A stretch of 64,000 nt of DNA. Origin: Flavobacteriales bacterium. GTDB lineage: Bacteria; Bacteroidota; Bacteroidia; Flavobacteriales_F; PHOS-HE28. Made by a program: the position numbers and the translations under genes. Every line of letters begins with the position of its first letter. Position 1 is the first letter of the stretch. Location of the stretch: positions 1,054,001-1,118,000 of the forward strand of contig JADJXH010000004.1 of the NCBI GenBank assembly GCA_016715895.1, given 5' to 3'. Under the pieces are notes generated by a model that saw only the letters and a program-made list of their open reading frames with translations, was not told the origin of the DNA and ran no database searches. This document shows, piece after piece, positions 43,548 to 52,286 of this stretch.

Positions 43548-43730
43548 GGGAGGCTGGCGAAGGAGGAAGGAGCAAGGAGGAAGAGCCAAGAGCCAGGAAA
43601 TACGCCTTCGACAGGGTCTTCGGCGAGGCCAACGGAGTGGAGGGACTCGGGAGCCCGATGAGCCGGCCTGAGGGCAGCGGTGTCCACAAACTCACGCAGA
43701 GGAGCAGAGGACGCGGAGCCCATCCTAACC

Positions 43731-43871
43731 GTCATCGCGAGCCGGTCCCGCAGGGCCGGTGTGGCGATCTCCATCCTCAACGTCATCACGAGCAGCCCGA
43801 AGGGATGCGTGGCGATCTCCTTCCTATCCGTCATCGCGAGCCGGTCCCGCAGGGCCGGCGTGGCGATCTCC
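43731..43871. repeat. Three tandem copies of a ~42-base extragenic repeat
   Basis: Copies at 43731-43772, 43782-43820 and 43830-43871 share GTCATCGCGAGCCGG at one end and GTGGCGATCTCC at the other. Copies 1 and 3 differ by one base; copy 2 is shorter and diverged. The start-to-start period is 48-51 bases. The ends are partly inverted (GCGA / GGCGATC). This matches the extragenic GTCATTGCGAG...GCAATCTC family dispersed in Bacteroidota genomes. Confidence 0.85.
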
Positions 43872-44115
43872 CTGGCCAGTGATCCGATCTCTATCGGGGA
43901 GTTCGCTTCGCCTGCAGAGCCTTGCTCGCGAAGACGATTGAAGGAGATCCCTTCAGTTGCGTCCCCCCCTGTAAAGCCCACGTGAAGTTTTCAACCGAGG
44001 GCACCAACCCGCTCACTGTCGACTATATTCGACCTGTCATGCCTGCTTTGAACACGCGCATACGTGGATGCGAACCGGACGGATCGCCGATGTCGGCGTG
44101 CGCCGCAAGCGAACG

Positions 44116-44168
44116 GCTTGTGGCCGGATGCTGGCGGCTGGAGGCTGGAGGCCTGTGGCCGGACAGGC
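44116..44168. repeat. GGCTGGAGGC-type dispersed repeat
   Basis: Short iterations of GCTGGCGGCTGGAGGCTGGA and GGCCTGTGGCCGG. The reverse complement of a related array lies at 50326-50395, so two copies stand in opposite orientation in this window. Confidence 0.65.
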
Positions 44169-44222
44169 CGACACAACCCCGAACGATGAAGGTAGCTGGC
44201 CTGGCCACTACCCCCCACGAAG

Positions 44223-44312
44223 AAGCCCCCGGCGCGTGAACACCGAGGGCTTTGGTCACTCATGTCCCACCAACTCGCGAAAGAAGATGAACAGGAGCTA
44301 GCACAAAGATAG
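44223..44312 (-). ncRNA. Candidate small transcript: -7 box followed by hairpin
   Basis: On the minus strand, TATCTTTG (44305-44312) is an exact -7 match. About 50 bases later comes a 10-bp hairpin AAGCCCTCGG/CCGGGGGCTT (one mismatch, 44223-44252). No open frame with a standard start lies between. There is no -33 TTG. This would be a short unannotated RNA, or a chance pairing of signals. Confidence 0.3.
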
Positions 44313-44461
44313 GGTGCACCCGCAGAGCCCACCAGGCAGCACCAGGCCGTGCAGACACGGTCTACCAGCGGAGCCTTGCCGCAACCCGCGACGGACAAGG
44401 GCTTGAACGGAGCGGAAGAGGACCGGGATGATGCTCCCGGCCGATACGAACAACGAACGCG

Positions 44462-45481
44462 ATGAACACCACCTACACGGCCTACACGAAGCATGGTTTC
44501 ATGCATGCGGTGGCGCTTATGGCGGCGGTGTTCTGCACAACCAATACTGCGCACACCCAGAACCTGATTCCGAATGCGGGGTTCGAAGAGACGGATACCT
44601 GTGTTACCACCTTGGGCCCGGGTGGCCTTGAGGATTGGTACAGTGCCTACCTTCACTTCGACCGATTGCAGGCCTGTAACAATGGCGGTGCGAATGGATT
44701 ACCGATGAATGCATTCACCTACCAAGAACCTTTCGAGGGTGGATCGTGCATCGGACTCTATACCTACTATCAAAGCGGTGTGGAGCAGCAGCGAGAATGG
44801 GCCATGGTGCCTTTGTTGGAACCCTTGGTGGTAGGGCAGACCTACTACTGCAGCTTCAGGGCCAATGCGGGTTTTGGTGGCAACGCGCAATACCCGCAGA
44901 TCTGGCTGGCCAGTAATAACATCGGCATGCTCTTCACCACGTACGATCGTCATTGGTACCAAGGCGATGCTTACCCGGCACCGTTGAACACGGCTCATGT
45001 GTTACGTACCCAGGTACTGGCCGATACCGTGGGCTGGACCTTGGTGAGCGGCAGTTTCGTGGCCGACAGCGCTTACACCTACCTGATGATGGGCAATTTC
45101 TTCAGCAACGCGCTTACCGATACGGTACACTTCGCTGATCCGGATTCCGTGTTCCCCTGGTATCCCAGGGGCTATACGCTGATCGATGCTGTGTGCGTAT
45201 CGCCAAACCCGGACGGTTGTGATCTAGGACAGGACGTGGAAGAGGTGCAGGAGGAAAGCGGGATCCTGTTCCCGAACCCGGCGAGCGACCAGCTGTTCAT
45301 TGCCGGTCGCACCGGTGTGGAATACCAGGTGCTGGATGCGCTGGGGCGTGCCATAGCGCAGGGCAGGGCGCTGAACGGTCATTGGGCGGTGGATGTGCGT
45401 ACATGGCCACGCGGCGCCTACATCATGCGCTTGGAAACTGCGGGAAGGTTGGAAGTAAGAAAGTTCGTTGTAGCGGATTAG
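44462..45481 (+). CDS. T9SS-exported protein with N-terminal carbohydrate-binding-like domain
   Basis: A 339-residue protein. A signal peptide (HAVALMAAVFCTTNTAHTQ) leads to NLIPNAGFEETDTC, the opening typical of carbohydrate-binding-like jelly-roll domains in Bacteroidota. Strands such as EGGSCIGLYTYYQSG and GQTYYCSFRANAG follow. The last 72 residues are a type A sorting domain (LFPNPASDQLFIAG, YQVLDALGRAIAQG, YIMRLETAGRLEVRKFVV), so export by the T9SS is predicted. The DNA is somewhat less GC-rich than neighbours. The S74 protein gene follows by 47 bases on the same strand. Confidence 0.88.
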   Translation: MNTTYTAYTKHGFMHAVALMAAVFCTTNTAHTQNLIPNAGFEETDTCVTTLGPGGLEDWYSAYLHFDRLQACNNGGANGLPMNAFTYQEPFEGGSCIGLYTYYQSGVEQQREWAMVPLLEPLVVGQTYYCSFRANAGFGGNAQYPQIWLASNNIGMLFTTYDRHWYQGDAYPAPLNTAHVLRTQVLADTVGWTLVSGSFVADSAYTYLMMGNFFSNALTDTVHFADPDSVFPWYPRGYTLIDAVCVSPNPDGCDLGQDVEEVQEESGILFPNPASDQLFIAGRTGVEYQVLDALGRAIAQGRALNGHWAVDVRTWPRGAYIMRLETAGRLEVRKFVVAD

Positions 45482-45528
45482 GGAGCATCACCCCGGTCCT
45501 TTCGGAAACAGCTGATAAACGAAAGGAC

Positions 45529-47883
45529 ATGAGAACGAAGGTATTTCTTGCACATGCCTTGTGCGGTGTGTGCTTGCTTACGGCGCAGCGCGTCGGAGCG
45601 CAAGCGACTACGCTTGGAAATTTGGGTGGACCTGGTGATTATTCCGGCTGGAACGGCTCCACCACCATGCCCCTGGAAGTGCGCCACAACGGCAACCATG
45701 AGATCGAGTTCTGGACGGATAGCATCCAACGGGTGGAACTGAACCCGACGGAGAGCTACGTGGTGAACTCCAGCTTTGGGGCCAAGACGGCGAACGGGTG
45801 GATGTTGCTGAGCCCGGACATCGCCAACTTCCTGAGCGGGGCCAACGGGCCGTACAGCCTGCTGCATCTGGCGGCGGCCACCAACAACGCCCAGACCAGC
45901 AGCGACCGGCCCTGGATGAACGTGGGCATGACGCTCACGGGCAACAGCGACCACAGCTACGTGGGGCAGAAGGCGAACGCCAGCGACAAGACGGACATGG
46001 TGATCCACTGGAGCGACAACCCGGCCACCTGGTACGGCCCGGACCGCTTGCGCTTCCTGTTCACCAGCGGCTACAGCAGCTCCAGCGCTTCCGGGGCCTA
46101 CAGCGAAGAAGGTTTGGAAGGCATGCGGCTGTGTCCGGTGACGCCGGATGAGGTGAATGTGGGCATCGGTGACTTCTACGCGGCCAATCTGTCCGACCCG
46201 ACCATCACTGAACCCGAAGAGCGGGTGGACGTGGTTGACGGTCGGGTGCGGATCCGCCAGTTGCCGAACGAGGCGGTGATGGACACCGCGGACAAGTATG
46301 TGGTGGTGAACGAAGATGGGGTGCTGGGCTGGCAGAACATCGCGGCGCTACCGGATAATTGCGAATGGACCATGGGCGCCAATCCGAACCCCAACCACCT
46401 GTGGACGGCGGTGGGCGCGTCGGACCCGGACTGCCCGGATGGAGAGGATAACGTCGGGATCGGCACGAACAGCCCGGCGGGTGGAACGAAGCTCAACGTC
46501 ATTGAGAACACCCCGCATTCCGGCTTGTCCAACCGAGGTATTTTCGTGCGCACGGAGATCCCAACGGGAACAAATGGTGCAGGTGCCTCTTGTATCGGTG
46601 TGCGTGCCGAGGCGGCCAACGGAGAAGATCGGAACGTTGGGATCCAAGGCACCGCATTCACGCCAAGTGGGGTCACTTCTGTGGACAACTATGGGATGGA
46701 GGGTTTCGCGAATCCTTCCGGTGAGGTGGGTCAGAACAGGGCGTTGTCGCTTGATGCATCAGTAGCCTCCGGTGGCGTGGTCGATGAGAACAGAGGTGTC
46801 TTCTCGCGCGCTACGGACAATGCCGCCAGTGCAGAGAACTGGGGTGGACAGTTCGAGGCTTACGGAACAGGCACCTCGGCGACGAACCGCGGCGTGGAGA
46901 CCTATGTTCAAGGCACCGGGTCAAGCCAGAACAACATCGGCGTTCGGACCTACGTGTACAGCACAGGCAGCAGCTCCACGAACCATGGGGTGTGGAGTCG
47001 GGTGGATGGGGCGACCTCAAGCACCAACATCGCGGTGTATGGCCAGGTGGGCGATACGCTCACCAATCATTGGGCGGGCTACTTCGCTGGCCGCGTTCAG
47101 GTCACCGGCAGCATGTGGAACAACGGGACCTTCATCTTCTCGGACGCCGACATCAAGACCAATGTGGAGGACATCGAAGGACCGGATGCGGCCGATCTGC
47201 TGGGACAGCTGGCGCCACGGACGTACACCTACCAAAGCGCTCAGTATCCGCGATTGTATCTCCCGAGCGGACAGCAATACGGCTTCATGGCGCAGGAAGT
47301 GGCGCAGGTGATCCCGGCCGTCGTGAGCAGCACGAAAGTCCCCGCTGAGCTGGACAGCCTCGGCAATGTGGTGCATCCGGAAATGGATGTGGAGGGCATC
47401 AATTACACGGCGATGATCCCGTTGCTCGTGGCGGCCTTCAAGGAGCAGCAGACCACCATCAGCACCTTGCAGGACCAACTGGCGGCCGTGCAGCAGGACC
47501 TGGCGAGCTGCTGCGCGGCCCACGGCAGCACGGATGGGCGCAGCATGAGCCCAGGGGCAGGGGCGGGGGCACGCCTTCGCCAAGGCTTCGGCGATGCGAA
47601 CGCAGGTGCAGGAGAGGCCCTGCGCACCGATCTTTTCATCGTGCCCAACCCTGTGGCGGACCACACGCAGCTGCGCTACACGGTGGCCACGCCGGGCCGC
47701 ACGCGGCTGGAGGTGAGCGATGCCAGTGGCAAGCGGCTGGAGGTGCTGGAGGAGGCCGTGCGGGAGGCCGGTGCCTACACCCACGACTGGACCACCACGG
47801 ATCTGGCGCCCGGCACCTACCATGTGACGCTGTACCTCGACGACAGCTTCGTGGTGAAGAAGGCGGTGAAGGTGGCGCGATAG
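45529..47883 (+). CDS. T9SS cargo with peptidase S74 (tail-fibre chaperone) domain
   Basis: A 784-residue secreted protein. A signal peptide (RTKVFLAHALCGVCLLTAQRV) is followed by about 500 residues of Gly/Asn/Ser-rich beta repeats (MLLSPDIANFLSGANGPYSL, NNIGVRTYVYSTG, WAGYFAGRVQVTG). An S74 intramolecular chaperone begins at FSDADIKTNVEDI, with likely catalytic Ser538 and Lys543 and YGFMAQEVAQVIP. A coiled coil (QQTTISTLQDQLAAVQQDL) and a T9SS type A domain (FIVPNPVADHTQLRYTV) end the protein. S74 domains normally trimerise and self-cleave before the Asp. Here the sorting domain is downstream of that cut. Confidence 0.9.
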   Translation: MRTKVFLAHALCGVCLLTAQRVGAQATTLGNLGGPGDYSGWNGSTTMPLEVRHNGNHEIEFWTDSIQRVELNPTESYVVNSSFGAKTANGWMLLSPDIANFLSGANGPYSLLHLAAATNNAQTSSDRPWMNVGMTLTGNSDHSYVGQKANASDKTDMVIHWSDNPATWYGPDRLRFLFTSGYSSSSASGAYSEEGLEGMRLCPVTPDEVNVGIGDFYAANLSDPTITEPEERVDVVDGRVRIRQLPNEAVMDTADKYVVVNEDGVLGWQNIAALPDNCEWTMGANPNPNHLWTAVGASDPDCPDGEDNVGIGTNSPAGGTKLNVIENTPHSGLSNRGIFVRTEIPTGTNGAGASCIGVRAEAANGEDRNVGIQGTAFTPSGVTSVDNYGMEGFANPSGEVGQNRALSLDASVASGGVVDENRGVFSRATDNAASAENWGGQFEAYGTGTSATNRGVETYVQGTGSSQNNIGVRTYVYSTGSSSTNHGVWSRVDGATSSTNIAVYGQVGDTLTNHWAGYFAGRVQVTGSMWNNGTFIFSDADIKTNVEDIEGPDAADLLGQLAPRTYTYQSAQYPRLYLPSGQQYGFMAQEVAQVIPAVVSSTKVPAELDSLGNVVHPEMDVEGINYTAMIPLLVAAFKEQQTTISTLQDQLAAVQQDLASCCAAHGSTDGRSMSPGAGAGARLRQGFGDANAGAGEALRTDLFIVPNPVADHTQLRYTVATPGRTRLEVSDASGKRLEVLEEAVREAGAYTHDWTTTDLAPGTYHVTLYLDDSFVVKKAVKVAR

Positions 47884-47903
47884 GCTTGTGGACAACATGG
47901 GTC

Positions 47904-47935
47904 AGGGGCCGCTTCGCGATCGCGGGGCGGCCCTT
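47904..47935 (+). terminator. Hairpin after S74 protein gene
   Basis: A 9-bp GC-rich stem (AGGGGCCGC with GCGGCCCTT, one G-U) with a 14-base loop. There is no long T-tract. Confidence 0.5.
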
Positions 47936-47970
47936 GGCGTTCAGGCACATGCGCACATGAGCACGACTTG

Positions 47971-47986
47971 TCCCGCCCCAGCGGGA
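47971..47986. repeat. Short palindrome TCCCGC-CCCA-GCGGGA
   Basis: Second copy of the element found before tatD, with the same TTG before it and TGCGC after it. It lies 80 bases upstream of ruvB. Confidence 0.55.
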
Positions 47987-48054
47987 TGCGCACTTGGGCA
48001 AATGTGCCCGCCTCGTCCACTGCGGCATGGAACCATGTGCCCGCCCCGCCGATC

Positions 48055-48062
48055 TACCTTCG
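48055..48062 (+). promoter_or_regulatory. -7-like element TACCTTCG before ruvB
   Basis: One mismatch to TAnnTTTG; it ends four bases before the ATG, so transcription would begin at or next to the start codon. Confidence 0.4.
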
Positions 48063-48066
48063 CCCC

Positions 48067-49092
48067 ATGCCCGCGTCCTTCGACCCCCGGCAGGAGCAGC
48101 GCGCCGCCAGCGACAAGGAGCTGGAGCAGGTGCTGCGCCCCCGGCAGTTCGGCGAGTTCGCCGGTCAGCGGGCGGTGACGGACAACCTGAAGGTGTTCGT
48201 ACAGGCGGCGCGGCAGCGGGGCGAGGCCCTGGACCATGTGCTGCTGCATGGCCCGCCGGGGCTGGGCAAGACCACGCTGGCCAACATCATCGCGGCGGAG
48301 ATGGGGGTGGGCATCCGGATCACCAGCGGCCCTGTGCTGGACAAGCCGGCCGACCTGGCGGGGCTGCTGACGAACCTGGAGCCGCACGATGTGCTCTTCA
48401 TCGACGAGATCCACCGGTTGACGCCGGTGATCGAGGAGTACCTGTACAGCGCGATGGAGGACTACCGGATCGACCTGGTGATCGATGCGGGGCCGAACGC
48501 GCGCACGGTGCAGATCGCGCTGAACCCCTTTACGCTGGTGGGGGCCACCACGCGGAGCGGCCTGCTGACGGCCCCGCTGCGGGCGCGCTTCGGCATCAAC
48601 AGCCGGCTGGACTACTACGACGCGCCCACCCTGACGGGCATCGTGAAGCGGAGCGCGGGCCTGCTGAACGTGCCGATCGCCGAGGAGGCGGCGGTTGAGA
48701 TCGCGCGGCGCAGCCGCGGCACCCCGCGGATCGCCAACGCGCTGCTGCGGCGGGTGCGCGACTTCGCGCAGATCCAGGGCGACGGCACCATCACGCTGGC
48801 CATTGCCCAGCACGCGCTGAAGGCCTTGAACGTGGATGCGCACGGGCTGGACGAAATGGACAACCGGATCCTGGGGGCCATCATCGACAAGTTCGGCGGC
48901 GGGCCGGTGGGGCTGAACACGGTGGCCACGGCGGTGGGCGAGGAGGCCGGCACCATCGAGGAGGTCTACGAGCCCTTCCTGATCATGGAGGGCTACCTGC
49001 AGCGCACGCCGCGCGGACGCCTGGCCACCGAGCGGGCCTACCGCCACCTGGGCCGGGTGCCGAGCGTGAAGCCCGGAAGCCTGTTCGAGTAA
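48067..49092 (+). CDS. ruvB: Holliday junction branch-migration ATPase RuvB
   Basis: A 341-residue hexameric AAA+ motor that drives branch migration with RuvA. It has Walker A GPPGLGKTTL (about residue 62), Walker B DEIHRL, sensor GATTRSG, the arginine-finger region LRARFGI and the winged-helix tail (FLIMEGYLQRTPRGRLAT). The start at PASFDPRQEQRAASDKELE gives the standard N-terminus. ruvA lies about 11 kb downstream, so the genes are not in one operon here. Confidence 0.97.
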   Translation: MPASFDPRQEQRAASDKELEQVLRPRQFGEFAGQRAVTDNLKVFVQAARQRGEALDHVLLHGPPGLGKTTLANIIAAEMGVGIRITSGPVLDKPADLAGLLTNLEPHDVLFIDEIHRLTPVIEEYLYSAMEDYRIDLVIDAGPNARTVQIALNPFTLVGATTRSGLLTAPLRARFGINSRLDYYDAPTLTGIVKRSAGLLNVPIAEEAAVEIARRSRGTPRIANALLRRVRDFAQIQGDGTITLAIAQHALKALNVDAHGLDEMDNRILGAIIDKFGGGPVGLNTVATAVGEEAGTIEEVYEPFLIMEGYLQRTPRGRLATERAYRHLGRVPSVKPGSLFE

Positions 49093-49117
49093 GGCGCGGA
49101 GCGCCGTCCGGCATGGC

Positions 49118-50296
49118 CTAGGGCCGCGGCGGATCGGGGGCGAAGGTCCGCCGTGTCCCGCTGTACATCTCGTAGCGCATGAAGCGGCATTCGAGCGCGC
49201 CGTTGTAGAGCTTGATGCGCGGCCTGGGGGTGAGGTGGACGTGCTTGGCGGCCTCCAGGTTGCTGGTGATCATCCAGGCGGTCCACCCGGCCCAGCGCTT
49301 CTTGAGCGTGTCGCCGATCATGGCGTAGACGGCGTTGATGTCCTCGTCCTTGTCCATGCGCTCGCCGTAGGGCGGGTTGAGGAGCAGGGTGCCGCCGCCT
49401 TCAGGCGGTTCCAGCTCCTGGAAGGGCCGGTTGACGATGCGGATGCGGTCCTTCAGTCCGGCGCTGGCGATGTTGCTCTCGGCCTTGCGGGCCACGTGGG
49501 GGCTGAGCTCGCCGCCCAGGATGAGCGGCTTGTTCCGCGCATCGATGCGGGCCAGGGCCTCGGAGCGGACGGTCTGCCAGGTGTCCGGCTGAAAGCCCTT
49601 CCAGCGTTCGAAGCCGAAGCGAGGACGATGCATGCCGGGCGGGATGCGGCCGGCGATCATGGCCGCTTCGATGAGGAGGGTGCCACTGCCGCACATGGGG
49701 TCCACCAGGTTGCTGCGGCCGTCCCAGCCGGACAGGAGCACCAGCCCCGCGGCGAGCACCTCGTTGATGGGGGCCAGGTTGGTGTGGTCGCGGTAGCCGC
49801 GCTTGTGCAGCGAGCCTCCGCTGCTGTCCAGGGAGACCAGGCATTCATCCCCGCGGATGTGCAGGTGGATGCGCAGGGTGGCGTTGTCCAGGTCCACCGA
49901 GGGGCGGCGGCCGAAGCGCGCGCGGAACCGGTCCACGATGGCGTCCTTGGCCTTGAGGGCGAGGAACTGCGAGTGCGTGAAGCGGTCGGAATGGAGCGTG
50001 CAGTGCACCGACAGGGTGTCGTCCACGTCCATGTAACGCTCCCAGGGCATGGCCTTGATGCCGCGGTAGAGGTCCTCCTCGTTGCGGAGCCCGAAGTCGT
50101 GCACGGGCACCAGGATGCGGAGGGCGGTGCGCAGGGTGAAGTTGGCGCGGTACATGCACGCTTCATCGCCGCGGAAGGTGACGGCGCGGTTGTGCTTCTC
50201 GATGTCGCGGGCACCGATGGCCCCGAGCTCGGCCACCAGGAGGTCCTCCAGGCCGAACATGGTCTGGGCGGTCATGGGGAACAGGCCGTCGGACAT
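49118..50296 (-). CDS. THUMP-domain class I RNA methyltransferase (RlmL-like)
   Basis: A 392-residue protein. An N-terminal THUMP domain (about 5-155, MTAQTMFGLEDLLVAELGAI, RIHLHIRGDECLVSLDSSG) precedes the UPF0020 methyltransferase, with VDPMCGSGTLLIEAAM for SAM binding and catalytic NPPYGER. This matches the N-terminal methyltransferase of RlmL, which makes m2G2445 in 23S rRNA, but stand-alone paralogues exist. Therefore the substrate is not fixed. It converges on ruvB with 25 bases between them. Confidence 0.9.
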   Translation of the reverse strand: MSDGLFPMTAQTMFGLEDLLVAELGAIGARDIEKHNRAVTFRGDEACMYRANFTLRTALRILVPVHDFGLRNEEDLYRGIKAMPWERYMDVDDTLSVHCTLHSDRFTHSQFLALKAKDAIVDRFRARFGRRPSVDLDNATLRIHLHIRGDECLVSLDSSGGSLHKRGYRDHTNLAPINEVLAAGLVLLSGWDGRSNLVDPMCGSGTLLIEAAMIAGRIPPGMHRPRFGFERWKGFQPDTWQTVRSEALARIDARNKPLILGGELSPHVARKAESNIASAGLKDRIRIVNRPFQELEPPEGGGTLLLNPPYGERMDKDEDINAVYAMIGDTLKKRWAGWTAWMITSNLEAAKHVHLTPRPRIKLYNGALECRFMRYEMYSGTRRTFAPDPPRP

Positions 50297-50325
50297 GGGG
50301 TAAAGGTCGGGAAGGATGGTCCAGG

Positions 50326-50395
50326 CCCCGGCCTCCGGCTACAGGCCGCCAGCCGCCAGCCCCCGGCCTCCGGCCACAAGCCTCCAGCCTTCCAA
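50326..50395. repeat. CCTCCGGC/CAGCC-type dispersed repeat
   Basis: Iterations of GGCCTCCGGC, CAGGCCGCCAGCCGCCAGCC and CAAGCCTCCAGCC. It is the inverted counterpart of the array at 44116-44168. Confidence 0.65.
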
Positions 50396-50490
50396 GGCGC
50401 GCGCTCCCGGCACGAGTGGATCTGAAGAAACCACACGGGGGCAACGATCCGCGGGCATCCTTTTCCGTGGGTGAACGTCATGGCACCACC

Positions 50491-52245
50491 ATGCACCGCC
50501 TCATGCGCCTCCCTGTTCTGACCGTTCTGCTACTAGCCGCTCCGGTGCATGCCTTATGGAATGTGCCCGATGCCAACTTGCGCGCGTGGATCGCGGCGAA
50601 CTACCCGGGGGCTCTGGTGGGCAACTTCGTGGACGAGAACCATCCTGGCGTGCAGGCCGCCACGGAACTGTATCTGCAGAACAGTGGCATCGCCGACCTG
50701 AACGGCGTTCAGGCATTCGCGAACGCGCAAGGCCTCTACGCTGATAATAACCCCATTCCGAACAGCGGTGTGTACACCCCGCCCAACGTGTTGCTCGTGT
50801 CCTTGAGCAGCTGCCAGTTGAGCGGCACCCTGTTCATGGACGCCCTCGTGCCCAACAGCATTCAGGCCCTGTACGTGCAAGGCAACCAGCTGAGCTCCTT
50901 GACCTGGTGCAGTTCATGCGCGCTCTCGAGCTTCAACGGGGACAACAACCAGATCGCGTCGTTCACGGGTACGCCCCCGATCACGCTGGCCGCGGTAAGG
51001 TTGGCGTACAACGGCCTCACCGGGAACGCCCCCGGCCTCGCGGGGCTCCAGCTGTACTACTTGGATGTATCGAACAATGCGCTCACAGGCCTCCCGGACG
51101 TAGCGTTCTTTTTCGGAGGCGGCTTGCACGCCCCCTACAACCAGCTCACCACCTTGCATGCGGCCGCCCTGCCAGCGAACATGCAATCGTTGGACGTGGG
51201 CCACAATCTGATCCACACCGTGGACCTGAGCGGATCGGTCATCACGCAGCTCACGCTCAGCAGCAATCCCCTCACCAACGGCATCGTGGAGCTTCCCGCA
51301 GGCCTGCTCAGCCTGAGCATGACCAATACCCAGTTGCCCTGTCTGCCGTGGCTGCCCCAGAACCTGAACTTCATGACGTGCACCGGGAGCCTGTTCACCT
51401 GCCTGCCCAACATGCCGCCCGCGCTGAACCTGTCACCGGGCAACTTCGGCTTCACGCCTGCCCTGTGCACCATGGGGAGCAGCTGCTACATTCCACCGCC
51501 GAGCGTGCGCCTGTTCGCCGGGCTGCAGGGCGCGTGGAACGAGAGCTCCGGGTTGATGCGCGATGACCTGCGCGCCCAAGGCCTGCTGCCGCTCACCGAA
51601 CCCTACACGGCGCTGGGCTACAGCTACGTGTTCAACAACACCCCGCTGAGCGTGCCGTCCTCCTTCTTCACCACCACGGGCCCCACGGCCATCGTGGACT
51701 GGGTGGTGGTGGAGGTGCGCCAGGGGGGCATGCCGGGCACCCTGGTGCAGAGCATGCCGGCGCTGGTGCGCCGCAACGGCCGCGTGATCAGCACCACGGG
51801 CGATACGCTGCTGACCCTGCGTGTGGCGCGGGGCTCCTACAAGGTGGCCGTGCGGCATCGCAACCACCTGGCGGTGATCAACTTCGCGTCGCAGCCCTTC
51901 GGCAACGGCCCCACCACCATCGACATCCTGTACCCCGGCACCACGCAACTGAACATGGTGGCGGTGAGCGTGACCGCGAGCGGGAAGCGCCTGCTGCCGA
52001 TGGGCGATGTGAGCGGCGACAAGGTGGTGAAGTACACCGGCAGCTCCAACGACCGTGACCCGATCCTGACGGCGATCGGCGGCACGGTGCCCACAGCCGT
52101 CCTGAGCGGCCAGTACCGGCGCGAGGACGTGAACATGGACGGCCAGGTGAAGTACGCCGGGGCCTCCAACGATCGCGACCCGGTGTTGAACGTGGTGGGC
52201 GGTACGGTGCCCACGGGGACACGGTCACAGGTCCCCGTGTTCTGA
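50491..52245 (+). CDS. Secreted leucine-rich-repeat protein with NDRD cassette
   Basis: A 584-residue exported protein. Signal peptide HRLMRLPVLTVLLLAAPVHA is followed by WNVPDANLRAWIAANYPGAL, a common LRR N-cap in Bacteroidota. Irregular leucine-rich repeats follow to about residue 330 (QLYYLDVSNNALTGLPDV, MQSLDVGHNLIHTVDLSG, VITQLTLSSNPLTNGI). The last 246 residues are the cassette shared with the BNR/PKD protein. A likely role is binding or adhesion at the cell surface. No type A sorting domain is present. A second ATG four codons downstream is an alternative start. Confidence 0.87.
   Translation: MHRLMRLPVLTVLLLAAPVHALWNVPDANLRAWIAANYPGALVGNFVDENHPGVQAATELYLQNSGIADLNGVQAFANAQGLYADNNPIPNSGVYTPPNVLLVSLSSCQLSGTLFMDALVPNSIQALYVQGNQLSSLTWCSSCALSSFNGDNNQIASFTGTPPITLAAVRLAYNGLTGNAPGLAGLQLYYLDVSNNALTGLPDVAFFFGGGLHAPYNQLTTLHAAALPANMQSLDVGHNLIHTVDLSGSVITQLTLSSNPLTNGIVELPAGLLSLSMTNTQLPCLPWLPQNLNFMTCTGSLFTCLPNMPPALNLSPGNFGFTPALCTMGSSCYIPPPSVRLFAGLQGAWNESSGLMRDDLRAQGLLPLTEPYTALGYSYVFNNTPLSVPSSFFTTTGPTAIVDWVVVEVRQGGMPGTLVQSMPALVRRNGRVISTTGDTLLTLRVARGSYKVAVRHRNHLAVINFASQPFGNGPTTIDILYPGTTQLNMVAVSVTASGKRLLPMGDVSGDKVVKYTGSSNDRDPILTAIGGTVPTAVLSGQYRREDVNMDGQVKYAGASNDRDPVLNVVGGTVPTGTRSQVPVF
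51505..52245 (+). other. C-terminal cassette with duplicated NDRD repeat, second copy
   Basis: Residues 339-584 of the LRR protein. They contain MRDDLRAQGLLPLTEPYTAL, IVDWVVVEVR, GSYKVAVRHRNHL, then VKYTGSSNDRDPIL and VKYAGASNDRDPVL, each followed by GGTVPT. Order and spacing match the copy at 699-1436 almost residue for residue (246 versus 245). Confidence 0.8.
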
Positions 52246-52286
52246 CGGCCGGCGCGGAGGCGCGTGGCGGCGGCTACCTTGCCCGC

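Larger units (their letters stand above)
43548..44461. other. 900-base non-coding, repeat-rich region
   Basis: No credible gene is seen. The region holds a three-copy repeat (43731-43871), a fragment CTCACGCAGAGGAGCAGAGG of a form common between Bacteroidota genes, a GGCTGGAGGC-type repeat (44116-44168) and a hairpin with an upstream minus-strand -7 box (44223-44312). A CCGGGA/TCCCGG hairpin precedes the next gene. Confidence 0.7.

Noticed and set aside
43731..43871. CRISPR array
   Set aside because: Copies are diverged, spacers are about 10 bases, and no cas genes are present; it is an extragenic repeat.
49094..49107. GGCGC-GGA-GCGCC hairpin after ruvB as a terminator
   Set aside because: Only a 5-bp stem and no T-tract, too weak to list among the features.
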